A stretch of 64,000 bases of DNA from Roseiarcus sp963835215 (GCA_963835215.1 CAWIES010000002.1:992001-1056000), one strand, 5' to 3'; shown: positions 35,167 to 45,402, counted from the first letter of the stretch. The notes: a model not told the origin generated them from the sequence alone. A program made the numbers and translations.

Positions 35167-35874
35167 ATGGCCGCCCTGTCCTCACTCGCCGTCGGCGCGG
35201 CGTTCGCCGCTGCGGCGCTTTTGCCCGTTCCCGGGTTTGCCGCCGACGCGCGCCACCCGCTGGTGATCGAATTGTTTCAGAGCCAGGGCTGCTCGTCCTG
35301 CCCGCCCGCCAACGCCAACCTGATCGCCTTGGCGGCGCGCCAGGACGTGTTGGCGCTCAATTTCGCCGTCGATTATTGGGATCGGCTCGGCTGGAAGGAC
35401 ACGTTCGCGACGCCCGAATTCACCGCCCGGCAATGGGCCTATGCGCGCGCGCTCGGCAATGGCGAGGTCTATACGCCGCAGGCGATCGTCAACGGGCGCG
35501 CCGACGCGACCGGCCTCGACGTTGGCGAGCTCGATCAGATCGCCGCGCGCGCCGATCGCGGCGCGGACGGACCGGCGCTGACGGTGGCGGGGGATTCTGT
35601 AACGATCGGCGCTGGCGCGGCGCCCTCGGGCGGGGCTGAGGTCTGGCTCGCCCGCTATGACCCGAGCGTGATCGAGGTCACGGTCCGGCGCGGCGAAAAC
35701 GCTGGCCGCACGCTGCCACACGCCAATGTCGTCAAGCAGTTAACGCTGCTGGGGCGCTGGCGCGGCGACGCCGAGCGCCTGCCGCTGCCGGCAAAAACCG
35801 ACCCGCGCCTGGTCGACGCCGTGCTGGTGCAGGGCGCCGGCGAAGGCCCGATCCTGGCGGCGGCGCGGGATTGA
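35167..35874 (+). CDS. DUF1223 secreted thioredoxin-fold protein
   Basis: A 235-residue exported protein with a signal peptide (cleavage near FAADARHP, residue 26). A thioredoxin-like core follows: VIELFQSQGCSSCPPANANL holds a CSSC redox-type motif, then NFAVDYWDRLGWKDTFATPEFTARQ and VYTPQAIVNGR with the cis-Pro region. This is the DUF1223 pattern, common in Rhizobiales and of uncertain role. It is divergent from rsmE, with a 120-bp gap. Confidence 0.88.
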   Translation: MAALSSLAVGAAFAAAALLPVPGFAADARHPLVIELFQSQGCSSCPPANANLIALAARQDVLALNFAVDYWDRLGWKDTFATPEFTARQWAYARALGNGEVYTPQAIVNGRADATGLDVGELDQIAARADRGADGPALTVAGDSVTIGAGAAPSGGAEVWLARYDPSVIEVTVRRGENAGRTLPHANVVKQLTLLGRWRGDAERLPLPAKTDPRLVDAVLVQGAGEGPILAAARD

Positions 35875-35985
35875 CGCGCCGTCACCACTGAAGCCTGAGG
35901 CTCTTGCCACCGCAGCCGTGTTCTGCAAATGTTCTCATCCAGGCGAGGGCGCAGATCTGGCGCCGGCGCGAGGGTTGGGGGCGAG

Positions 35986-37529
35986 ATGGTTGCGCGGGTC
36001 GCCACGATGGCGTTCGAGGGGGTCGAAGCGCGCCCGGTCGACGTCCAGGTGCAGGTCGCCAGCGGCGCGGTCGCTTTCACGATCGTTGGGCTCGGCGACA
36101 AGGCGGTGGCGGAATCGCGCGAGCGGGTGCGCGCCGCGCTGGTCGCCTCGGGCCTCGCGCTGCCGGCGCGCCGCATCACCGTCAATCTCGCCCCCGCCGA
36201 TCTGCCCAAGGAGGGCAGCCACTACGATCTGCCGATCGCGCTTGGCGTGATGGCGGCGATCGGCGCGCTGCCCGCCGACGCGCTCGATGGCTACGCGGTG
36301 ATCGGCGAACTCGCGCTCGATGGCGCGGTCAGCGCGGTCGCCGGCGTGCTGCCGGCGGCGATCGCCGCCAACGCGCGCGGCCTCGGTCTCATCTGCCCGG
36401 CCGCTTGCGGGCCGGAGGCGGCCTGGGCCTCGGCCGATCTCGACATTCTCGCGCCGCGCTCGCTGATCCAGCTCGCCAATCATTTCAAGGGCACGCAGAT
36501 GCTGGCGCGCCCGACCCCGGCGCTGCGCGCGGCGGGCGCGCCGCAGCCCGACCTGCAGCGACATCAAGGGCCAGGAGAGCGCCAAGCGCGCGCTCGAGGT
36601 CGCTGCGGCCGGCGGCCACAATCTCCTGATGTGCGGCGCGCCCGGCGCCGGCAAGTCGATGCTCGCCCAGCGCCTGCCCTCGATTCTGCCGCCGCTCTCG
36701 CCCGCGCGAACTGCTCGAAGTGTCGATGGTCCATTCGGTCGCCGGCGTGCTCGCCGGCGGCGCGCTGACCGACCGCCGGCCGTTTCGAGCGCCCCACCAT
36801 TCGGCGTCGATGGCGGCGCTGGTCGGCGGCGGCGTTCACGCGCGGCCGGGCGAGATCTCGCTCGCTCATCACGGCGTGCTGTTTCTCGACGAATTGCCCG
36901 AATTCAACCCGCAGGCGCTCGACAGCCTGCGCCAGCCGATCGAAGCGGGCGAAGTGGCGATCGCCCGCGCCAATCACCGCATCGTCTATCCCGCCCGCTT
37001 CCAACTGGTCGCGGCGATGAACCCCTGCCGCTGCGGCCATGCCGACGAGCCGGGCTATGCCTGCCGCGCGCGGCCCGAATGTGCGCTGCGCCGCGCAATA
37101 TCAGGCGCGCTTGTCGGGGCCGCTGCTCGACCGGTTCGACCTGACGATCGACGTGCCTGCCGTCGGCGCGGCCGATCTCTTGCGCCCGCCCCCGCGCGAG
37201 GGCTCGGCCGAGGTGGCGGCGCGTGTCGCGGCGCGCGCGCGCGATCCAGATCGAACGCTACCGCGCCCTCGGCCTCGACCGGGTCGTCTGCAACGCCGCG
37301 GCGCCCGCCAATGTGGTCGAGACGGTCGCCGCGCCCGAGCCGGTCGCGCTGTCGCTGCTGCGCGAGGCCGCCGAGCGCATGCGCCTGTCCGCGCGCGGCT
37401 ATCACCGGGTGCTCAAGCTGGCGCGGACGCTCGCCGATCTCGACGGCCGGGAGGGGGTCTCGCGCGCCGCATATCGCCGAGGCGCTGAGCTATCGCGGCC
37501 CGCAGGAGCGCGCCGCGGCGGCCGCGTGA
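35986..37529 (+). CDS. comM: YifB/ComM-type Mg-chelatase-like ATPase (five frameshifts as assembled)
   Basis: A hexameric AAA+ helicase that aids branch migration during natural transformation. The parts read in order: FEGVEARPVDVQVQVASG and GLGDKAVAESRERVRAAL, DIKGQESAKRALEVAAAGGHNLL with Walker A GAPGAGKSM, RELLEVSMVHSVAGVL with FRAPHHSASM and LFLDELPEF, AAQYQARLSGPLLDRFDL, IQIERYRALGLD and HIAEALSYRG. Frame changes fall near 36554, 36702, 37088, 37233 and 37466. Each is explained by one extra base, and correction gives about 512 residues, the family norm. The start at 35986 matches the family. Confidence 0.88.
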
Positions 37530-37642
37530 GCTTGCGCGAGGCCGCCAACGGCTAAAAATCTTGCCTTCCAGTCAAGGGTTTCTCAACCGCGTCCTGCCAT
37601 CGTCCTTTGCGCTGATTCTCAACCCCGACGCACCGGACCCCG

Positions 37643-39436
37643 ATGATCGACGCACTCAGCAACGCAGCTCAGTTCGATTTGCGCATCCTGGCGACCGAGG
37701 CTGCGCCGCTGCTGGCGCTGACCTTCGCGCTTGCTGCTGCGATCGCGCGCGGCCGCCGGCGCGCCAACGAGGAGGCGGCCCGGGCGCGCAGCGAGGCTGA
37801 ACATTTGCGCGACGAAGTTTGGCGCCTGAAGGAGAGCGCGGCCGCGCGCGATCGCGCGGAAGCCGCGAGCGAAGCCAAGTCGCGCTTCCTGGCGACGATG
37901 AGCCACGAAATCCGCACGCCGCTCAGCGGCATCCTCGGCATGGCCGATCTGTTGCGCGACGCGCGCCCTCGATCCCGAACACGCGAGCTATGTCGAGGCG
38001 ATCCGCGTTTCGGGCGCGGCGCTCGCCAGCTTGATCGACGAGATTCTCGATTTCTCCAAGATCGAGGCCGGCCGGCTCGATCTGGTCAGCGAGCCCTTCG
38101 ATCTGCACGAAGCTGGTCGAGGGCATCGTCGAGTTGCTCGCCCCGCAGGCGCAAGGCAAGGGGCTGGAAATCGCCGCCTCGATCGCCGCCGACACGGCCG
38201 CGCTCGTCGTCGGCGACAGTCTGCGGCTGCGTCAGGCGCTGACCAATCTTGCCGGCAACGCCGTCAAGTTCACCGAGGCCGGCGGCGTCGGCGTCAATGT
38301 CTCGCGCGCCGCCGACGGGCGCATATTGTTCAAGGTCATGGACACCGGTCCCGGCGTGCCGCCGATCGCCGCGCGGCGATCTTCGAGGATTTCGAGCAGG
38401 GCGACGGCTCCAACGCGCGTCGCTATGAGGGCGCCGGGCTCGGCCTCGCCATCTCCCGGCGCATCGTCGCGCTGATGGGCGGCGAACTTGACGCTCGCCG
38501 ACAATCCCGGCGGCGGCTCGGTGTTTTCCTTCGCGATCGATCTGCCCGCCGAGAGCGGCGCCCTGGCCGAGGCCGCGCCGAGCACGCTCGCCGGTCGACG
38601 CGCGCTGATCGTCGCGCATTCGCCGTTCGAGGCGCCGGCGATCGCCGCCCGTCTGATCGAGGCCGGCGCAAGCGTCGCGCGCGCCGAAGGGCTCGAAGAG
38701 GGCCTCGCGGCGCTGGAGCGTGGGCCTCGCGCCCGATCTCGTCATCGTCGACTGCGCGCTCGGCGTCGAGGCGACCAACCGGCTCGCCAAAGCCGCCCGC
38801 GTCGCCGGCGCGCCCAAGAGCCTCGTCCTGTTTTCGCCATTCGAACGGCGCGCCTTCGGCCAGACTTCGCTCAGCGGCTTTGACGGCTGGCTGGTCAAGC
38901 CGGTGCGGGCGCGCTCGCTCTTCGACCGGCTGGCAAGCGAATTCGCCCCCGCTCCCGCCGCGACGCCGCCAACTGTCGCGCCGGCGCCGAGCAGCCGCGT
39001 CGGTCGGGCGAAGCGCGCGCTGCTGGCCGAGGACAACGACATCAACGCGCTGATCGCGCAGAAGGCGCTGCGCCGGCTCGGCTTCGAGGTGGTCAGAGCC
39101 CACGACGGCGATGAAGCGACGCGCCTCGCGCTCGCCGCCGTGCGCGGCGCGGCGCCGCCGATCGAGATCGTGCTGATGGATATCAAAATGCCCGGCCTCG
39201 ACGGCTTCGAGGCGGCGCGCCGCATCCGCCGCGCCGAAATCGAGGCCGGGACGCCGCGGGCGGCGATCGTCGCCTTGACCGCCAGCGCCTCGGCCGAAGA
39301 CGCAAAGGCGGCTCAGGTCGCCGGCTTCGACGCTTTCCTCGTCAAGCCGGTCGAGATCGCGCGGCTCGCCGCGACGATCGAGCGGCTCGTCGCGGCGCCG
39401 ACAGCCCCAGAGCCGGTTCGCGCGCGCCTGTCGTAA
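37643..39436 (+). CDS. Hybrid sensor histidine kinase/response regulator (five frameshifts as assembled)
   Basis: Pieces in order: one N-terminal membrane helix (LLALTFALAAAIARG), a coiled stretch, the dimerisation His box FLATMSHEIRTPLSGILGMADLL, ALDPEHASYVEAIRVSG, IDEILDFSKIEAGRLDL, and the N box LRQALTNLAGNAVKFTEAGG. The G1 box is DTGPGVP, then AAIFEDFEQGDGSNARRYEG with GLGLAISRRIVALMGG, then a degenerate receiver and a C-terminal receiver (LLAEDNDINALIAQKAL, VLMDIKMPGLDGFEAA, VALTASAS). Shifts fall near 37966, 38112, 38362 (a deletion), 38489 and 38718. Correction gives about 596 residues. Signal and output are unknown. Confidence 0.85.
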
Positions 39437-39495
39437 AATCGTGCGACAACAATGATCTCTGGTCGATTCGTGGGGACCGAATCGGGGGTCATGCG

Positions 39496-40386
39496 ATGAG
39501 TTTGGCGCAATCGGCGAGCGCGCTCGCCGAGGGAATTTCGGTCGGTCGGCGACCGATCCGCGATCTGATGGGGTTGCCCAAGACGCTCGCCGTCCTCGGC
39601 GATCTTGAAGTTCGTCTGGCGACGACCAGGACGGAGATCCGCCGCGCCCAGAAGCTGCGCTACCGCGTGTTCTTCGAAGAGGGCGGCGCCAAGGCCGATC
39701 CGACGGCGCGACTGATCGGGCGCGACGTCTGCCGCTTCGACCGCGTCTGCGATCATCTGATCGTCGTGGATACGTCCGTGCTGCGCCTCGACGGCGCGCC
39801 GAGCGTCGTTGGCGCCTATCGGCTGCTGCGCGACCAAGTCGCGGCGGCGAATTTCGGCTTCTACAGCGAGGGCGAATTCGATGTCGCCGCGCTGGTTGCG
39901 CGCCATCCCGGCAAGCGATTGCTGGAACTCGGCCGCTCCTGCGTCGCGTCGGGCTATCGCGGCAAACGGGCGCTCGAACTGCTGTGGCGCGGCATCTGGA
40001 TCTACGCCCGCCATCATCGCATCGACGCGATGTTCGGCTGCGCCAGCTTTCCCGGCGCCGACGCCAAGGTCCATGCCGCGGCGCTGAAATTTCTGCAGGG
40101 CGAGGACGAGGGCGATGCGCATTGGCAAGTCGACGCGCTCGCCGGCCGGGCGGCCGATCTCGGGCCTGCTCCGGTAACGCCGCTCGCCGCACGCGCCGCA
40201 ATCCGCGCCTTGCCGCCGATGATCAAGGGCTACTGGCGCCTGGGCGCCAAGTTCAGTCGGCAGGCGGTGGTCGATGAATGTTTCGGGGCGACCGACGTCT
40301 TCGCCGTCGTGCCGGTCGAAGGCATCGAGAGCCGCTATCTCGACTATTTCTCGCCCGATCGCGCCTCCGCGCCGCTCGCCGCGTAA
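39496..40386 (+). CDS. olsB: L-ornithine N-alpha-acyltransferase
   Basis: A GNAT-fold enzyme of 296 residues that acylates ornithine with a 3-hydroxyacyl-ACP, the first step to phosphorus-free ornithine membrane lipids. Typical segments are LEVRLATTRTEIRRAQKLRYRVFFEE near residue 38, CDHLIVVD, VVGAYRLLR, YSEGEFDV, LELGRSCVASGYRGKRALELLWRGI near residue 140 and GCASFPGAD. No olsA acyltransferase is adjacent, so the second step is encoded elsewhere. Confidence 0.88.
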   Translation: MSLAQSASALAEGISVGRRPIRDLMGLPKTLAVLGDLEVRLATTRTEIRRAQKLRYRVFFEEGGAKADPTARLIGRDVCRFDRVCDHLIVVDTSVLRLDGAPSVVGAYRLLRDQVAAANFGFYSEGEFDVAALVARHPGKRLLELGRSCVASGYRGKRALELLWRGIWIYARHHRIDAMFGCASFPGADAKVHAAALKFLQGEDEGDAHWQVDALAGRAADLGPAPVTPLAARAAIRALPPMIKGYWRLGAKFSRQAVVDECFGATDVFAVVPVEGIESRYLDYFSPDRASAPLAA

Positions 40387-40450
40387 GCGGCCGGCGCGCC
40401 ATTCCCAACGGCCGAAAAATGCACTAAGCAGTGCCGGCGCTAAGCGCTTG

Positions 40451-40527
<77 letters not shown>

Positions 40528-40652
40528 GTTATTCCAATCTCTGGCGGACAAATTGAACTCGCCGCGAATTGGGGTAGCCGCCACATAGCGGATCGGCGCG
40601 CTGATCGGCAGTGGGAGCCCGCGACTGTCTAGACCGTCTGGGATCCGCCCGC

Positions 40653-40799
40653 CTATTTCTTCTCGATAGAAATCCCGTTCTTGCCGACGTCAATGACGAC
40701 GCCTTCGGTCTTTTGTCGTTCGCTGTACAATTGATAACCCATGGCCACCGCGGCCACGGCTAGGATGCCGACAATGAGGTAGAGAGCGTTACGACTCAT
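40653..40799 (-). CDS. Small single-pass membrane protein, 48 residues
   Basis: The protein has one N-terminal helix (LYLIVGILAVAAVAMGYQLY, about residues 6-25) and a charged tail ERQKTEGVVIDVGKNGISIEKK. The pattern YQLYxERQK...V.VG..GISIEKK is one I recognise as a small conserved protein of Rhizobiales without an assigned function. It is probably membrane-anchored with the tail outside or inside as a regulatory or structural element. Confidence 0.75.
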   Translation of the reverse strand: MSRNALYLIVGILAVAAVAMGYQLYSERQKTEGVVIDVGKNGISIEKK

Positions 40800-40918
40800 A
40801 TCTTCATGCCCCTGTCACACGTTCCGCGCCGCCGATCAAAGCCATCGCCGCTTTTCCTCGCGACGCTATTGCCGGCAATCTCTCGGACACGGCGCCCTCC
40901 TCGGATCTCAGCAGATCG

Positions 40919-41131
40919 CTAGGAGCTAAAATGCTGCGAGGAGTCGTGACGTTCCGCGCGGTTTTCCGGGCGGTACGGCATTACTCCGGGCTCTTTGTAG
41001 GAGTCGCCTGCGGACGATGCAACGTGGCTCGCGCCGCCCAGATTGGATTTGGTTTGGGGCTTCGAAGTGCGCGGAGGAGTCATTTTAGCGACGACCCTCG
41101 TCCACGCCTTCGCGATTCGGTCCCAGCGCAT
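40919..41131 (-). CDS. Small hypothetical protein, 70 residues
   Basis: The ATG at 41131 has a strong GGAGG site 5 bases upstream, which is why I call it. The N-terminus MRWDRIAKAWTRVVAKM has some likeness to the start of CsbD-type stress proteins, but the rest (DSYKEPGVMPYRPENRAERH) does not continue that pattern. It may be an unrelated small basic protein or a diverged remnant. Coding potential is otherwise weak. Confidence 0.4.
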   Translation of the reverse strand: MRWDRIAKAWTRVVAKMTPPRTSKPQTKSNLGGASHVASSAGDSYKEPGVMPYRPENRAERHDSSQHFSS

Positions 41132-41302
41132 GTCGGCCTCCAATCTCGTGCCTCAGCAAGATGAAACGGTGTCCTTTGGGGCGCCAGAATCGGAGTCTAC
41201 TCACGCCGAGTGGTCGTCTTTCGAGCTGAAGGACGGAGACGCCTGCATTCTGGGAGGCGAGCGCCAGCCGCCGCCAATTTTGCGTCGTCGGCGGCCTCAC
41301 GC

Positions 41303-41614
41303 CTATTGCACAAGCTCGAGTCTGACTCGCACGACGCCTGCTTGGCGCATGCCAAGCGCGTCGGCGGCGACATCCGAGACGTCTATGATTCGGCCTTGGG
41401 CGTACGGCCCTCGGTCGACAATCGTAACGACGACGGTGCGGCCGTTGTCGAGATTATAAACTCGCACGCGCGTTCCAAACGGCAGCGTGAGATGCGCGGC
41501 GATCAAGCCGGCATGATAGGGATTGTGATAATAGGTCGCATCGCCGAATTGATCCGCCAAGACGCCCGAGGACGTGAGAGCGGCGCCGAGCGCGACAGGG
41601 GCGAGTAGCTTCAA
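41303..41614 (-). CDS. RlpA-like secreted protein with double-psi beta-barrel
   Basis: A 103-residue protein beginning at TTG 41614, with a strong AAGGAGG upstream. A signal peptide (LLAPVALGAALTSSGVLA) is followed by GDATYYHNPYHAGLIAAHLTLPFGTRVRVYN, VVVTIVDRGPYAQGRIIDVS and AADALGM, the RlpA barrel with the DRGP motif. RlpA proteins cleave or bind denuded glycan strands of peptidoglycan. This one lacks the SPOR domain and has only the barrel, so it is a minimal form. The usual barrel opening GxASWYG is altered to GDATYYH. Confidence 0.85.
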   Translation of the reverse strand: MKLLAPVALGAALTSSGVLADQFGDATYYHNPYHAGLIAAHLTLPFGTRVRVYNLDNGRTVVVTIVDRGPYAQGRIIDVSDVAADALGMRQAGVVRVRLELVQ

Positions 41615-42021
41615 TGAGGCCTCCTTGTGCGAGATCTCGCAAGATCGAGCCGTTTTCCGGCTCGGGCTCGCGCATCGTCGCTGCGCCGGTTGAGACGCCA
41701 TATGTCGGCGCCGACAAGAAGCCGGCAAGAATCGGAATCTACTCACCGGGCTCGTGATCGATCGACGTCAGCCACAGGCGGTCGGCTTCTCTGGTTCGGC
41801 CAAACCAAAATGGGACAAGCAGCGGGCCAATCCGTTGGCGGGAGGCTTCTCGACGTTACGTGAGGATACGTGAGGATCGGCGGTAGCCGCACATCTTCGG
41901 TGGGGTCGGCAGGGCGCGCACGCAATGCAAAAGGGTCGCCGGCTTGTCCCGACGACCCTCCCCTTCAAAGCCTACGCCTGGCGTCAATATGCGACGAGGC
42001 GGGCGTCGCTGGGATGTCTGG
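41615..42021. other. 407-bp stretch without a supported gene
   Basis: Short frames only. A weak stem (GGGTCG at about 41934 with CGACCC at about 41951) is the only structure noticed. The region probably carries the promoter of the RlpA-like gene at its left side and nothing else recognisable. Confidence 0.45.
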
Positions 42022-42282
42022 TTAACGACAGACGCGTTCGCCGCGATCGTTGGTCCAGCAATTGTGGTGATAGTGATGATGATCCCGATCGTCGCCGACG
42101 ATGCAGGCGCCGAGAGGTCCGATGTGGGCGCCCACGGCGCACTCGACCGTCTGGATGTCCGAGGGAGAATACAAAGCGCCGGGCGCTGGCGTGATGGCGG
42201 CCTGGGCGATTGTGAGCGTCGCCAGCAACGCGCCGGCGGCGAGCGCGACGCGGGCGCCGCCGTTCAAGCGAATTGAAAACAT
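42022..42282 (-). CDS. Small secreted His-rich protein, 86 residues
   Basis: The ATG at 42282 has AGGAAGAG upstream. A signal peptide (VALAAGALLATLTIAQAA) is followed by a mature part of about 60 residues with two Cys (VECAVGAHIGPLGACIVGDD) and a cluster DRDHHHYHHNCW, ending NDRGERVCR. The His/Asp cluster suggests metal binding. Small proteins of this style occur in Rhizobiales periplasms, but no function is assigned. Confidence 0.75.
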   Translation of the reverse strand: MFSIRLNGGARVALAAGALLATLTIAQAAITPAPGALYSPSDIQTVECAVGAHIGPLGACIVGDDRDHHHYHHNCWTNDRGERVCR

Positions 42283-42819
42283 GATCTCTTCCTTTGGGCT
42301 TGCATCGCGGGGGCGCGAAGCATTGGGAACGCTCTTGCAGGCGATTTGTTCCTTGGCGCGCTGCGGAGGATCACTCTGCAGTCTGTCAGGGAACGCTTGG
42401 CCCACGTTCGCAAGCATTCACGATACGCGCGGCGAGCCCACGCGACAGGCTCGGATTCTACTCAAGCCCTGCGGGAAGGCGTGCTCGATCGCCTTCGGCA
42501 AGCTCAAGAATGGCGAGCCACCGAGTCGCTTGAGAACCGCCACGGCGCACCCAGCGCGCCGCCTCGACGGGATGCGGGAACTTTCTTGGGCGCCGAGACG
42601 TTACCGTGCACGGAGGAGACCAATCATCCGGTTGCGGTGACGCGCTGAGTACATTCCGACACTTTCGCCGTTCGACGAGAGCGTTAGACCTAAGTCCAGA
42701 TTGGATGGAGGTGCTTTCATGCGTTATTGCTTCGATGACAAGCGACTTCTTTCAACGCTGTCGGCGCCGCCTTCACAATCCTTGGAAGGCCTGTTCGTCG
42801 CCGGCGAGGCGCGACGTCT
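42283..42819. other. 537-bp stretch without a supported gene
   Basis: Several overlapping frames on the plus strand but no start site, motif or codon pattern that I trust. It separates the His-rich protein from the DUF2865 gene and should contain the promoters of both. Confidence 0.45.
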
Positions 42820-43581
42820 GTGACCGCCTCGCGCAAATATACATCGCCATTCCGCTCCCGCAGATCGGGCGAGGTTCGCAAGTCCACGCGTCGGCGCCCA
42901 GGCGCGGGCTTTGTCGCTGCTGTCGCCATACTCGTGACCGGAGGGCTCCTGCTCGCTGGCGAGCTCGCGTTGGCCCGTGGGCGCGAGAACCTCTCGGCGT
43001 CGTCGTCGGATAGTGTCCCTGACGTCACGGCAAGTCCGGCCGTCGATGTTCCAATCGACCTGACGCCAAAAGACGCGCGATCGGGCGGCCTCGCCGTTTG
43101 TGTGCGCCTCTGCGACGGATTCTTTTTTCCCAGCGCCATGACCCCGGGCCGCGGACAGACTTGCGCGGCTGAATGCCCCGACGCGCCCACCGCGCGCTAC
43201 ACCGAGCCTCTTGGCTCGGACAGGATCGAGGAGGCGGTTTCAACGCACGGCGAGCTCTACACTGCCCTGCCCACGGCCGGTCGCTATCGAACCACCCTCG
43301 ACAACGCCTGCACCTGTCACCGCTCGCTCGCTCGCGGCTATTCCGCGTCGGCGTTGAACGACCCTACGCTGCGAAAGGGTGATGTGGTGGTGACGCCGAC
43401 GGGCTTCCTGGTGTTTCAAGGCGCCAAGACCGGTTCGATCAAGTCCTCGGATTTCGTAGCCTTGTCGCAAGAGCGCTCCCTGCCCAAAGAGGTGCACACC
43501 GCCCTCGTCGCCATGGAGCGCGGGAGCGCGTCGCAACCACGATTCGATCCCGGCTCAACCGTCGCGATGTCTGCGCCTTAG
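42820..43581 (+). CDS. DUF2865 domain secreted protein
   Basis: A 253-residue protein from GTG 42820 with an N-terminal hydrophobic anchor or signal (GFVAAVAILVTGGLLLAGELALA). The conserved core is GGLAVCVRLCDGFFFPSA, QTCAAECPDAPTARYTEP, THGELYTALPTAGRYR and NACTCHR, with six cysteines in the DUF2865 spacing. The family is confined largely to Rhizobiales and has no known role. Its basic N-terminal tail (YTSPFRSRRSGEVRKSTRRR) precedes the anchor. Confidence 0.85.
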   Translation: MTASRKYTSPFRSRRSGEVRKSTRRRPGAGFVAAVAILVTGGLLLAGELALARGRENLSASSSDSVPDVTASPAVDVPIDLTPKDARSGGLAVCVRLCDGFFFPSAMTPGRGQTCAAECPDAPTARYTEPLGSDRIEEAVSTHGELYTALPTAGRYRTTLDNACTCHRSLARGYSASALNDPTLRKGDVVVTPTGFLVFQGAKTGSIKSSDFVALSQERSLPKEVHTALVAMERGSASQPRFDPGSTVAMSAP

Positions 43582-43691
43582 GGCAATGCGTTGACGCCGC
43601 TAGCGTCAGCGATATCGGCGAAGTGACGCCGGCCAGACGTCCGATTGGGTCAATGACACGAGCAGCCCATTGAAAGAAGAGGCGGCGCGGC

Positions 43692-45064
43692 TCATTCCGT
43701 TCGCCCGATCGCGGCTGTCCAGGCGGCGCGATAGGCCGCCAGTTCGGCAATCGCCATCGGCGTCGCGGCCTGCTGCGGCGCGGAGGCGAAGCGGCCGGTC
43801 GGCCATTGCGCGAGCAGCGAGGCGCCGCGCGCGGTTCCTGCGATGTCGCTGCCGCGAAAGACGCGCTGGGTCGGGCGCAGCGCGGCGAGCAATTGCGCGA
43901 ACGCGGCGTTGGCGGCGAAACTGCCCTCGACGATCAGATCGCCGCGGTCGGCGCCAAGCCGCGTCAGCAAGAGATCGCTCATCAGCGCGACGTAAAGCGT
44001 CGCCAGCGCGACCCGGTCGCCGGCCGCGACGTCGCCGCGTATCTCGCCCTTGCGGGAGGCGAAGGGCCCGCCCTGCGGGGCGAAGCACGGCAGCGCCATG
44101 GCGCCCGAGGCGATGACCCGCTTCAGCGAGGCAAGGTCGGCCTCGCCGCGCAAGTCGCCGATGATTTCGCGAAATTCGCGCCCGCCCATGAAGCGCGCGC
44201 AGGCGATCGGGCCGCCCTTCGACATCGACATTGGCCAGCATGTCGTCGGCGGCGATGAGGCGCTCAACCCCGACGCCGACCGCCATCAGAACGACCCAGG
44301 TGCCGGTGGAGACGATGGTGAAGGGCGATTTGCGCGAAGCGAGATGCGGCAACAGCGAAGCGTTCGAGTCGTGGACGCCGTTCAGCACCTGCGTCGCCGG
44401 GCCGAGCCCGGTCAGCGCGGCGAGGTCCGGCTTGACGGCGCCGAGCCGCTCCCAGGCCGGGCGGAGCGGCGGCGTCAGGCGTGGCAGATCGAGCGATGGC
44501 GGCGAGGCGCGACGGGCGCCCTTGCTGCGGCGCCCAGAGATCGGTGTGCGAGCCGAGCATCGTCACTTCGGATGCGGCGACGCCAGAGAGCCGCCATGAC
44601 CAATATTGCGGATAGGTCAGATAGTGTTTGGCGCGGGCGAAGGCCTCGGGAAAATGCTGTCTTTGCCAAGCAATCTGGCGGCCGAGATTGAGGCCGGCGG
44701 GCAGGGGCGGCGACAGCGTTTCCGCATAAGGGGGGCGCAGTTTGGCGTAGAGCGGCTCGATCTCTTCGACGCCGGTGAATTCATAGTCCATCACCGGCAG
44801 CAGCAGGTCGGCTTCGTCGACCAGCGCGCCCGCGCAGGCGTGGGTCGTTGGCACGATCGCGTCGAACGGATGGGCCGCATTGGCCTCGCGCAGCGCGGTA
44901 ATCAGGAAGGTCCAGATCACCTCCACGTCGGCGTGCGGATAGGGCGGCCCCGGCACGACGCGGTTGGCGATCGAACGCTCCCATAGCAATTCGCCGCCCG
45001 GCGCGAAGACTTCGAGCTTGACGTTGGTTTTGCCGACATCGAGCACGGCGACGACGCCGGCCAT
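43692..45064 (-). CDS. rhaK: L-rhamnulose kinase, FGGY family (two frameshifts as assembled)
   Basis: A sugar kinase of the rhizobial rhamnose type. The N-terminal frame has AVLDVGKTNVKLEVF, PTTHACAGALVD and MLGSHTDLWAPQQG. The middle frame has LDLPRLTPPLRPAWERLG, LNGVHDSNASLLPHL, VSTGTWVVLMAVGV. The last frame has FMGGREFREIIGD, LIVEGSFAANAAFAQLLAAL and GTARGASLLAQW. Extra bases at about 44497 and 44215 explain the frame changes, and correction gives 456 residues. It is the last gene of rhaSTPQUK. In Rhizobium leguminosarum this kinase is known to be needed also for rhamnose uptake. Confidence 0.9.
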
Positions 45065-45085
45065 ACGCTTTCCTCCCAACGGCCG

Positions 45086-45401
45086 TCACGCCATGTGAAA
45101 CATTTCCTCGAGCGCGACCGCGACCGGCGAGCCGTCCGGATTGGCGCGCATGATATCCTTCATGTGATCCCACCAGCGCCGCATGATGGGGTCGGCGGCA
45201 AGAGCGTCCATCGCATGATCGTCACGCCGCTCGAGATAGGCGAACAGGGTGTTCGTCTCGGCGTCGAGAGAGATCGAGTAGTTCGAGACGCCCGCGCGCC
45301 GCAGCAACGCCGCCAGCTCCGGCCAGATCGCGTCGTGCCGGGCGCGATATTCCGCTCGCGCACCCGGGATTGAGAAACATCTTGAAGGCGTGGCGCTGCA
45401 C
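45086..45401 (-). CDS. rhaU: L-rhamnose mutarotase (one frameshift as assembled)
   Basis: Interconverts the anomers of L-rhamnose. The GTG at 45399-45401, two bases after the rhaQ stop, gives QRHAFKMFLNPG. One extra base at about 45361 then joins it to ARAEYRARHDAIWPELAALLRRAG, NYSISLDAETNTLFAYLE and a C-terminus ending EEMFHMA. The corrected length is 104 residues, exactly that of RhaM/RhaU proteins. RhaU is the rhizobial name, RhaM the enterobacterial one. Confidence 0.92.
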
Positions 45402-45402
45402 C

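Noticed and set aside
36550..37530. Programmed frameshifting in comM
   Set aside because: Five shifts without a conserved slippery site, and similar shifts in unrelated genes, fit sequence error better.
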